From: Trebouxia sp. TZW2008
Lineage: Eukaryota > Chlorophyta > Trebouxiophyceae > Trebouxiales > Trebouxiaceae
Length of the DNA stretch: 64,000 bases
Reading direction: 5' to 3'
NCBI GenBank assembly: GCA_002118135.1
Contig: BDIU01000091.1
Location: 248,001-312,000, forward strand
Shown: positions 10,701 through 19,734 of the stretch, piece after piece
How positions within the stretch are numbered: position 1 is the first letter of the stretch
Layout: each line of letters begins with the position of its first letter
Translations under genes and position numbers: made by a program
The notes under the pieces: model-generated
Databases searched by the model: none
Told to the model about the DNA's origin: nothing
Seen by the model: the letters and a program-made list of their open reading frames with translations, nothing else

Positions 10701-12049
10701 AGGACTTGGGTAGTCAGTGCGGTTGTGATGAAAAGAAACTACTGCAGACAAGGCAGAGCATGACTCTGAAGACAAGCCCCCCTGTCGAGACATGACTTGT
10801 GCCACATACACCTTGTGATATATGCTAGAAATTGTCAATGATTGTTATCGTTACTGTAGGCAAGGCAGCAGCTGGTCACATTTGCTTCAATAGGTGCAGC
10901 AGGGCTCATATCAGTGTCATTCATGCAATTTGCCTGAGATGGGTATACGCCACAAGATGTGTCACATCAGAAGTTGCTTCTGGACATGTTGCTGATAAAC
11001 AAGACAGCAGCTGCTCACATTTGCACCAGAAGGAGAAGCTGGGCTCATGTCAGTATCATCCTGTGATCTGTTGTCCTGCTGAGCTAAAAGCATCCTGCCT
11101 GCCTGGATTGTTGCTACCAAGTACTCCAAAACAGCTACTCTGCAATCACATTCAGAATCACTCAGGCAGCGGTGACTTAGTGCATGCAACATGCATGCGT
11201 TCATGACAACGTTGATGAGCACAGATGTTCAAGGTCGCAGCAGCATTGCATGGGTATGCACATCACACATCTGCTTTGCGGACTACAGACGTACAGACAG
11301 CCACTACACACAGACAGACATACACAGACACGCACAGACACACTACAGACAAGCACTAGGTAGGCAAACCTTTCATTTGATGAGGCGCCACCAAATGACA
11401 GAAGTAACTTCTTCAGCGCATTGTCTATCTTGCTGCAATGAGCATGGTTCTGGGAACCAGCAGCCTGCTTCACCTGCTGAACAGCTGCCTGTGCAGCAAA
11501 CAACGGGTAGCTTCTCATGCAGACAGGTGTCGAATCAAGATGCTTTGTGGCACAAGAGCAGCAGCAGCAAAGGCTGACGCATACCGTAAACTGCTTTTCA
11601 CTAGCAGGCTGAAGAATCCCAGACAAGTTTTGAATTGCATCAGCTATTGCGCAGGACAGTGTACAGAACTGATGGCCTGCTTGTGACCCAAGCAAGTCGT
11701 CTTCAGTGACATCGTTGGCCAGCCTGCAAATGACACATTACTCAGCCAATGTGCTTGCGTGCCATTATGAGCAATCTAAGACTTGAGACTGCTCATCTAA
11801 AGATGCAATGCTATTCTTCTTCTGTATTTACTGCTGGCAACAGGTCTCAGCGGCCAGCAAAGATAACTGACAGAAGGCATAACGGATTCAGCTGTCATTA
11901 CTTGCATAAGGCAAGGCAGTTATGGCCTGACGTTTAGTGCAAGGCGTCAATCGTTACAGAGATCAGTCCTGCAGAATCGAAGTCAGAACATACCCGCTGT
12001 CATTGAGACGGTCCAGGAGGTCTGCTGCGCGCCCTTGTAGGTCACCCAT
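7743..12049 (-). CDS. FAM98 family protein with RGG-rich C-terminus
   Basis: Eight exons (11994-12049, 11585-11723, 11370-11428, 11019-11139, 10373-10591, 9869-10097, 8379-8552, 7743-7930) join in phase into 394 residues. Family signatures appear in order: N-terminal DLLDRL, then VAVLEYLVATIQAGRMLL, the hallmark DEYAVRRRMLIERAKVTMQS, and AVPDRGGRP followed by MPTWKPRS, which matches the human FAM98 segment ending VPDRGGRPNE. The last exon is a Gly/Arg tail (HRGRGGGRDHGGGHRGGGRG) typical of RNA-binding RGG regions. In animals FAM98 proteins sit in the tRNA-splicing ligase (RTCB/DDX1) complex; the same role here is inference. The exon 3 acceptor (CAAG/ATAGAC) is non-consensus and chosen by phase. 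A possible second terminal exon lies at 7984-8093. The start is 206 bp from ATP synthase subunit g, read divergently. Confidence 0.88.
7984..8093 (-). other. Possible alternative last exon of the FAM98 gene
   Basis: This is a duplicate of the first part of the Gly-rich last exon, lying upstream of it in transcript sense. It has the same acceptor context (GCAATGCTGCAG/ATCA), joins exon 7 in the same phase and reads a Gly/Arg-rich sequence for 36 codons to its own in-frame TAG. It could give a shorter RGG tail or be a relic. Only transcripts can tell. Confidence 0.55.
8671..9461 (-). repeat. Five shadow copies of FAM98 exon 7
   Basis: Intron 6 contains five diverged copies of the 5' part of exon 7 (the ASKATSGDKGKFEASVKGF segment) at about 8671-8757, 8843-8938, 9023-9117, 9196-9292 and 9366-9461, with a period near 175 bp. 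All lie upstream of the true exon in transcript sense. Substitutions and in-frame stops near the acceptors make most unusable as exons. Confidence 0.85.
10868..10930 (-). repeat. Shadow copy of FAM98 exon 4 donor side
   Basis: This resembles 11008-11066, the end of exon 4 and its GTGAGC donor, and lies 140 bp downstream of it in transcript sense. Confidence 0.6.
11282..11362. repeat. CAGACA-type simple repeat in FAM98 intron 3
   Basis: Imperfect ACAGAC/CACAGA repeat of about 75 bp; no coding role. Confidence 0.7.
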
Positions 12050-12254
12050 GTCGCTAACCAAATGCTTTATGGCGTTCTGCTTGATCGCTGACTGGCTTGC
12101 TGAAAATCAGGACAGAAAAAGCATGTCATACTGAACATGCGGAAACGAATGAAGTGTCGCACCAAGACAGTCTTGCTCTGGTCGGTCCTGCGATCTGAGA
12201 GGCAGCTTTGCTAAAAGTGTCTGTTCCAGTCTTGATTGTGTTGATTCAGTGGCG
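12050..12254. promoter_or_regulatory. Bidirectional promoter, FAM98 / ATP synthase subunit g
   Basis: 205 bp lie between the two divergent start codons, so both 5' UTRs and core promoters must share it. I see no clear TATA box. Confidence 0.5.
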
Positions 12255-12940
12255 ATGGCTCAGGCTGCCATAAGCCGCATCAGCGGCCTAGCTAGCAAGG
12301 CCAGGTCGACCATCGAACCTTCATACAGATTTGCAGAAAAGCAGGTCGTTGAGCAATACCATAAGACTATGCAGGCCAACAAAGAGTACGTCGTGCAAGA
12401 TCAGGCAGCAGCGGATAAGCTTTTCAAGCAATGGTTTTTCACAAAGATGTCCAGGTAAAGTCTGATGGTGCACTGCAGCCTGTTGCTGAACTATGTGCAA
12501 GCAGGTTGAGCCCGTGAGCTAGTGCTCACTGCATTCATCACCACTGCTTAGACATCAGGCTTGCCTCATGCATAGATGCAGTAGCTCAGCCGTTATACAA
12601 TGCGTGCAGAATACCAAAGACCATAGATGCTAGTCAGAAAGAGTGGCAAGAGCTGAAAGGACAGTGGGCGAAGCGCTCAGACCTACATTTGTCAGAGGTA
12701 CCTTTAGTGCAAACTCAAAAGCCTGATTGTCGCAGGGCCAGCTCAAAATGTATATGCACACATACAGTTACTGCTTTTGAGTTGCTTGTTGCTTGTGTTG
12801 CTGTTTGCATGTGCATGGCAATGATGAAAGTGCTGCTGCAGGTTGGTACACAGTTACTGTTTGTCGGAGAGGTCTATGCCTGGTTTTGTGTTGGAGAAGT
12901 TATTGGTCGCGGCGGCACCCTGTCAGGCTACAGCATTTAG
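12255..12940 (+). CDS. ATP20: Mitochondrial F1FO ATP synthase subunit g
   Basis: Three exons (12255-12454, 12610-12697, 12842-12940) join into 128 residues. The start is the ATG in GCGATGGCTCAG. The last exon reads VYAWFCVGEVIGRGGTLSGY, which matches the conserved end of plant subunit g (an AWFCAGEIVGRG-type membrane helix). Exon 1 carries an amphipathic N-terminal part and the KQWFFTKMS block that precedes the conserved matrix segment. Subunit g sits in the membrane FO part and helps ATP synthase dimerise at cristae edges. The helix Gly residues (GEVIGRG) that mediate contacts are present. Length fits the plant protein. Introns are GT-AG, short, and lack exon copies. Confidence 0.9.
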
Positions 12941-13568
12941 AGCGTAATAGAGCCAGTCAGTGTGTCGTCCCCGCCTCACACAGCAATATGTTCAGGGCAG
13001 GTCCTCACTGTCAATGCAGCAGCACAGGTGACAACAGCAGTGGCAATTGATGTGCTGCTTGAGATCTGCCAGAACTGATACAGTTTTGGAGCACAGCATG
13101 CCAAAGCTCGTGCTGCCTGTGTCATGTTTGTGGACTCAGAGCAAAGTGTTGGATCTGCCAGCCCAGTACTTGCGCTCTCCAGTTCAGTCAGCAGGGGCCA
13201 CTCATAGCGGCAAAACAAGCTTGAGCACTTTTGTCAGTAGCTGTGTGACAGTGAGTGCGGATAGCACACGAGTCAGTGCTGTCAGACTGTTGCATGTGCA
13301 CCCGCCAATGTGCATACATCAGCGATTCATGAGCAAACCAATGTAATTCTGGGTCAAAAGGTGATATGAATGACACCTGATGCATTTCTGGTTGCAATCC
13401 TTTTCAGCACCACTAGAGCCTGTGAGGCGCAAGCATCATCGACCCCCCATGTCACTGTGTGATCGTGTATGAAGCATAAGCGATTGCCAAATTGCTTCAG
13501 CTGGCAAGGAATGCTAGCCTGTGGTAGGAAAACGCATGCACTTGACTTGCTGTGGATAAGGTCATTAC
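12941..13568. other. Convergent intergenic region
   Basis: This is 3' flank of ATP20 and of the flavoprotein gene. Short open frames on both strands have no recognisable content. Confidence 0.5.
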
Positions 13569-14874
13569 TCAAGGGTTGACATCCAGCTTGTGCCAAGATT
13601 GCTGTACAGAATCCTTGTCTTGACCACCATCCTGCTTGTGCCAAATAGCCCGTGTATCTGGTTCAAGCAGCACATGATCGACTTCTTTCACATCTACCGT
13701 TAGCAGCAGGAAACTTGGAGGAACAGGTCCCTACAGCAGGCACAACATACCCTCAGAGAATTTGCCAAAGCTTCAGACACCACAATCAAAGCCACAGCTT
13801 GCCTATAGTAGCTGTCTTGATAACGATCATTATGACTTGCTAGGTATCAATGCAGAAGACTTCAACACATGCAGTTATGCACGCAAGCAAAGCACTGCTC
13901 AACTGTATGAATGCATTGCACATGATGAGGTCCAGCGTTTTGTACAGCCTGCCCCCTAATGCTGCAATGTGAGCCATGTTCAAAAGCAGCTTTCTGAGTT
14001 CACCTGTTTATCTACATCTTTCTGAGCTGGAGGCTGGAAAGGACGCCCAGGCGATCTGTCAGCATTGTTATACCACTGTAGCACAGACGGGGTGTCAAGT
14101 TTGCGATACTCCTTCTGTCTTATCTCTTGCAGATGCTGGTTGCTATTGTCTGCATCAACAGCTGTGACCGTGCCACGAAGCCTGAATTGCTGCTGACTTT
14201 GTAGGTTCCAATTGCAAATTTCGACAAAGTTGCTTCTCTCCAGGTGCGCAGCTTTGAGGCTCCTGTACAGTACATTTGCAGACCTCAATCATCAACACTG
14301 CCAGTGAGCAAGATACAGTTCCTTGTGGATGTGAAGACTGTGTCATGGACGGTTGATATGGGCAAGTCATGCCACACCTGGAAAACATTCTGATGCTCTG
14401 GTGTGTCATCAATGAGAATGCGAGCTTTGTCACTGCGTCATGCATGCATTAGGACACCAGTTTGGGTTGCAAGGCAGTGACTGTGAGGCAGATGTCAATG
14501 ACATGACACAATCAACATTAGGTTGCATACTTGGCATGTGTTTGTAATATGGCTTGTTGCGTGCCTGGAATGAAGCCACAGAAGCCCATGGTGCGGCATG
14601 CAGGCTTACCATCCTCTGTCACCTGCATTGACATATCGACAAAAGCTTTGATTTCTGATGGTTTGTTTGTAGTCATCAGCAAGCACATAACTGCAGGATC
14701 ACTGCTTGCATGCACAATGTCATTTCATGCCAGCAACTTGCAGGACAATGCATGCTGCCAGAGCTAATCTCCTGCACTTGCCGTGGCAACTTGTACAAAC
14801 TTGTTCTCGTGCGCAGCGTCCAAAATTTGCTGGAAGTCTGTCTGCCAGGCCGGGATCTCGGGCTTGCTCGGCAT
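13569..14874 (-). CDS. Pyridoxamine 5'-phosphate oxidase-like FMN-binding protein (Alr4036 type)
   Basis: Five exons (14778-14874, 14531-14615, 14378-14432, 14004-14237, 13569-13730) join in phase into 210 residues. The start is ATG at 14872-14874, giving MPSKPEIPAW, typical of the short N-terminus of this split-barrel family. Conserved blocks follow in order: FVQVATAKDGKPACRTMGF, then NDKARILIDD (the usual T-D-x-R-S-x-K region, diverged), QQQFRLRGTV, DKQGPVPPSFLLL, VDHVLLEP, and the C-terminal Trp-rich WHKLDVNP. Proteins of this family bind FMN and are related to the enzyme that makes pyridoxal 5'-phosphate, but the exact substrate is usually unknown. The exon 4 acceptor was chosen by phase. 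It lies divergent to the methyltransferase gene. Confidence 0.82.
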
Positions 14875-15373
14875 ATATCTGTGTGCTCGCAGTCTGCTCA
14901 GTCGTAAAGCTGAACGTCTGCTCATAAATCGTTTCGCATTCAACTGGCGCTGATGTAAGTGTATTGGCGTACGCAGCACAACAAAACGAGTACCTTGACC
15001 TCAGGCCTGTCACCCGCCAAGCATAAGCGGTCAGTTGCATCCGTGTGAGGAGCACATGGTGTCGCTCTGACTTATGCTTTGTATGATGCATGTCATTCTC
15101 ACGACCTTTAGCGTTGATAATTCGGTGCTGCTGCCTGCCGATCAAGACCCGATGCGCAGAGAGCTTTATGCTAACACTTCATGCAAGCCAAGAAAGATGA
15201 CTCGAGTGCCAGCCTATTTCAGAACAGCATTAGTGTCGCACAGACTGCAAAGATAGCAGACGTGTTCAGTGACACAATAGCAAAAGATGCCACCTCTGTG
15301 CTGCTATTGCGGAACAACGCGCATGCTCTCAAGCGCAATTGCAACACGCAACGATCACTGAGGCGAAGCATGC
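14875..15373. promoter_or_regulatory. Divergent intergenic region
   Basis: 499 bp separate the flavoprotein and methyltransferase start codons. No specific elements were recognised. Confidence 0.4.
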
Positions 15374-15892
15374 ATGAGCAAGTCTGCTCTGTTTCAGCTA
15401 AGATCCTGGGCCCGATTCATCTTTCCTTCGCGCTATGTTGCACCATACCATGCCACGCCGGAAGCTGTGGTTCGCAAGATGCTGCACTTGGCGAAAGTCA
15501 CTCCCACAGATGTCGTGTATGACATAGGCTGTGGGGATGGTAGACTGCTGATAGCAGCTGCCAAGCTCGGAGCAAAGGGTGTGGGCTTTGAGCTTCACAC
15601 AAGCCTGGTAGAAGAAGCCAGACTTGAAGTCAGCAGGGCTGGCCTAGACCATCTTGTTCAAATTCATCAGCAGGATGCTGCCAAGGCGTCAGTGCGTGAA
15701 GCTACAGTACTGACCTTGTACCTCAGCGACTCTGGAAACATGCGCATGATAGAAGCGCTCAAGCATCAAATGCAGCAAAAAGCACGTGTTGTTTCCTTTG
15801 CCTTTCCTGTGCATGGCTATGTGCCATCAAAAACAGACAAGGTTCATGGCATCAGCATCTACCTGTATACGGACATTGGGCTTGCAAAGTAG
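15374..15892 (+). CDS. Class I SAM-dependent methyltransferase, intronless
   Basis: A single 172-residue open frame. The SAM-binding motif I is clear (VVYDIGCGDGRLLIAAAKLG), followed by an acidic residue at the end of strand 2 (GFEL) and a motif-IV-like VLTLYLSD. The preceding segment YVAPYHATPEAVVRKMLHL and the overall size resemble the small FAM173/ATPSCKMT group of mitochondrial protein-lysine methyltransferases, but that assignment is tentative. The N-terminus (MSKSALFQLRSWARFIFPSR) is basic and could act as an organelle-targeting or membrane-proximal segment. Of two nearby ATGs (15370, 15374) only the second is in frame. It is the only clearly intron-free gene in the window and has no exon-shadow DNA. 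Confidence 0.85.
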   Translation: MSKSALFQLRSWARFIFPSRYVAPYHATPEAVVRKMLHLAKVTPTDVVYDIGCGDGRLLIAAAKLGAKGVGFELHTSLVEEARLEVSRAGLDHLVQIHQQDAAKASVREATVLTLYLSDSGNMRMIEALKHQMQQKARVVSFAFPVHGYVPSKTDKVHGISIYLYTDIGLAK

Positions 15893-16812
15893 GCTGCTGA
15901 AGCACAAGCAATCTTGCTGTCAAATATTGGCCTGAACCCAAGGAGAACCAAATGAGCAGGCGGCAATGGTTTTGACTTTGACTTTGACTGAGGCTTGACC
16001 GTAAACGACTTTAATTGATCATTTGGCAGCCAGGCTTTATGAAACACCGACACTGACGACCTATAGATATTCGTATTCTGCTTCTGCCCTTTCATTCTGC
16101 AAGATACGACCACTCTGCTTCTCAGTGAGTGGAGTATATGCATCAAAGTGCAAGGTGTGCTATTGCTGTGCCACAAGTTTAGTGTGGCTACAACTATCGC
16201 TTGAAGGCGCAATTTTGTTGTAGAGTGATTGATTGCGCTAGCTTGTGACTGCTGCAGCAAGCTGTGTATTGAGCATTGTGCGAAGCTCTAGCAGTGTGGC
16301 GAGTTGATATCTCACAAGTGAGGCAAAGACACGTGCTTGACGCGTCCGGACGCTGCTGCTTCAAGGGATGACTGCTGAACTTGAAGTCTATGTCATGCAC
16401 TCTGCATGAAGAATGTTGACAGATGTGCAGGATTGCCTCCAATTCTCTCTAGGAGACATTAGTACAGACACTTTGACCTATTCTGCCTGAGGGCAACAGC
16501 ATGGCAAGTGATCATGCACAGTGCAAAATTGACATTGCCCAGACGGGCGTATGCATGGACATTTCATGTGCATGCACATGAAATGTCTCCACCGGTCATG
16601 ATGCCATGCAGGCTTGCGCTGTGATCTGTGTTGCATGCTACTGCTGCTTGATCTCTCATGAGGATGCTTCCTGTTCTGTCAACAGCCAGTCACGGAGGGG
16701 ACCCAAGGGGGGCGGGAGGGAGGGGACCGGAGGGGGTGCCGAAGAGGGTGTTGGCTTGCAGCAATGGTGCAAACTCACAACCTGTGGCGTCGTGCAGAAA
16801 CTTCTTGTTGAG
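15893..16812. other. Intergenic region with a perfect palindrome
   Basis: No gene is recognised between the methyltransferase and the Mpv17 gene. It contains the 30-bp palindrome listed separately, and a G-rich run at about 16695-16750. Confidence 0.5.
16558..16587. repeat. Perfect 30-bp palindrome
   Basis: The two 15-base halves are exact reverse complements with no spacer; the centre is GTGCATGCAC. It lies 225 bp upstream of the Mpv17 start codon. It can be a cruciform or hairpin, or a tandem of symmetric protein sites. Confidence 0.9.
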
Positions 16813-18470
16813 ATGTCAGCTCATCCGTTTGGCCGTTGCTGGAATTTCTATATGCGAAACCTGAGACGTCGGCCGATCAGAACTGAAGCCATCACGACTG
16901 GAGCGCTGTGGTACGAAACATCAGCCTTGAAGGCTGAACCGCTGTTAATGTCACAGACCTTCTTCAGCACAGGCTGTCGCATTCAGGGCTGTGGGAGACT
17001 TTCTTGCTCAGAAGGCTGAGGACCTTGCTCGTGGGCGCAGGCTGCGATACAACTACAAGAGAACTGCTTTCACTGCAGCATATGGTGGTGCTCTGATAGG
17101 TGCGGTCAGCAGATTCAGCATGCTGTTTGTGTCACTGTGCAATCTTTCAATACGATCAACAGGTCCTGCTTGCTGTGCAACAGGACCCTTTGGCCATTTT
17201 TGGTATCAGCAGCTTGACAAGGTGGTGTCAAGCAGACTGCAGCCTGCAACAGCAGCCTTTGTCGGTGCCAAGGTGTGCAATGGTCCTGCTTTCGTTGATG
17301 CGTAACATTGCTTCTGGCAGTCGGGGCATGACTAGCAGCATGATGCAAGTTACCCTAGCATGTAAGCTGTACGGATGGTTGCTGAACCAGAATTCAATCT
17401 GAAATTGAGTTTGGCCTCTCAGGTGGCAGCTGACACCTTCGTCTACACTCCGCTGAATGTTGGCCTCTTCTTTGCGCTGATGACTGTGGTGGAAGGTGGA
17501 CATTGGGCGGTAAGTGACCACTGTTAGCAGCTCACATGCAATCAGCTGACATTGGCAGACATTGTTTTGCACTTCAAATCTTGTACCACAATCTGAATCA
17601 GTTGAGCAGGCAATGCGCCGACTTGCACCAATATATCCTCACAATCTTCTGTTAATGCCAAGGCCAAGCAGAACTGATGCATTGCCACGTGATTGTATAG
17701 TGCAAGGTTGCATCTATCATGTGTTGTACTGGATCTGAACACTCTGCAAACCTTATAGTCTTCTGTGTGCTTGTGTAGGATGTGCGTCACAAGCTTCAGA
17801 AGGACTTTCTGCCAACTATGGGTGCTGAGATGGCTATCTGGCCAGCCTACCAAGCTGTCAACTTTGCACGCGTGCCTGTGCAGCATCAGCTGCTCATGTG
17901 CAGCGTAGGCACGCTTTTTGACAGCACTTTCCTCTGCTGGTGAGTCTTGCTCATGCCCATGCTTGCTGTTCGACTCAAAAGCACATGAACAAGTGATGGC
18001 ATCGTGATGAAAAACAAGACTTCACTGTTAGGCATCACAACGGGAGCCTCTGTGTGTAAAGGCAGCCCCTGATTGCGGCCTTGATTGCAGCATGCACAAA
18101 TAGGGCATCTTTAATAGTCCAAGTTGCACACGTCCAACACCAGCAAACTCTCAGCAGCCTGACATAGGCACCCATGACTGCTGTACCGCGACGCATGCAG
18201 CATGCATCAGAGTCACACCCCAGTCCTTCAACAGAAACGCACAAAACTCTCTTTCTGGAACAGAATGGCCCAAATGCTAGTGAACCTGGCTAGTAGTAGC
18301 TTCAGCTGGTTGCCAAGTCATGTTGTAACAGATTTTGCGTGACTTACAGGGTCCACGATCACAATGACTGGTTAAACATGGTGGTGCCAGGACTCAGAGC
18401 ACCCACAGCTTTGACACCAGTATCTGATGCAGCAGGCACAATTGGCTCCCTCCTGACCCCTAATAATTAA
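16813..18470 (+). CDS. Mpv17/PMP22 family membrane protein
   Basis: Six exons (16813-16910, 16987-17099, 17184-17272, 17423-17509, 17779-17939, 18350-18470) join in phase into 222 residues. Family blocks appear in order: N-terminal RRRPIRTEAITTG, WAVGDFLAQ, then GPFGHFWYQQLD, TFVYTPLNVGLFF, and the C-terminal signature reading IWPAYQAVNFARVPVQHQLL with FDSTFLCWV. Members are four-helix proteins of the inner mitochondrial or peroxisomal membrane; some act as channels. The last exon adds a tail of about 35 residues beyond the usual end. The start is the first ATG in frame, MSAHPFGRCW, which leaves no long targeting extension. Introns are GT-AG; no strong exon copies were noted. Confidence 0.9.
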
Positions 18471-19562
18471 ATGGGCTGATGATATCACACTCTATGACTA
18501 TGCTCTTGCATCATTCTTTATCTGTCTACTGTCAAAGATGGGGCAACTTCTACTGATGTACCACCAGCAGCACAGTGTTGAACGCAAATGAAGGTCTTGA
18601 CTGTGACTGATTATGAGACTCGAATTCCTGATAATGTACATTATGCAACTGCCCAAAACCAGCTCAATATTGGAAGTTCTAGTCATTTGGCCTGCAACTG
18701 TGGACTCTCTGTGCTGTGCATATTCTTTGGCCATTTTGCAGCAGCTGTGAAAGCGCTGTCCACGCATATTATATGTCAGCAATATCTTCTGAGTCCCTGT
18801 TGCATTGGAAGCTACTCTGCAAGAGGCCCCATGCCTTTACAGCGCCTTGTTGCATATGCTGCTCTTCAATGGTGCTGCTGATTGTGGTTTTGCCTGTCTG
18901 GCATCTTGTCTGTCGGAGGCGATGGTCTGCGACGGCGTTTCGTGTTGCTAATGATGTGAGCTACGTCCTCCTGAACATGAACACGAGCTGCTGCAAATCT
19001 GTGATCAACGCAAAAAACTTAGACACAAACAGCATTGCTCACCTCTATCTCTTGGGTTGACAATGTGACCTGAAAGAATGGGCGCTTGTAGGGGATCTGT
19101 GTCACAGGCATGCTGGGCTGTCAAGCAAGGTCACAGAAGGCAACGCCAAGCCGAACTAACGCGACCTGACGTGAAGTTCACAAATGCAAGTCGTCCTGCA
19201 TAAGACCAATGGCTAGCTGTAGCACCTGATAGTTCTGCTGGCACGGTACGTACACAGTCGCGGCATATCGAGTTAGGTTGATGGTTTCGGAGCGGCCCCC
19301 ATGAAGCTTGACCCCATGCAGGCCTAACTTCAAAATCAAGTGCAGCAGAAGGTGCAAACCACGGTGTAAGCGTGGCTATATGCAATGACAGTAAGTTCAA
19401 GGCAGTGTAAAGCATATGTGCCATGTGTGATCCCAGAAACATGCATTACAGACTTGCTGGACTCGATTCAAAGATGTCTTAAAATTGACTTTCTACTGCC
19501 AAATTGGGAGGCCTCACGCACGCTTGTCAACAAACACCATTGACGCTGTGATATACTGCTGC
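18471..19562. other. Convergent intergenic region
   Basis: Between the 3' ends of the Mpv17 and phosphatase genes. No gene or RNA recognised. Confidence 0.5.
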
Positions 19563-19694
19563 TCACGCTGCACGACATGCATTGTCAAAAGCTGCCGGAT
19601 CTTGGGCTTCTGTAGTTGCATCCTGCATTAAATGCATGAGGTGTCACCTTGAGTAATGCTGATAGCGACGTGCATCGTCACTCATGCAGCAAGC

Positions 19695-19734
<40 letters not shown>

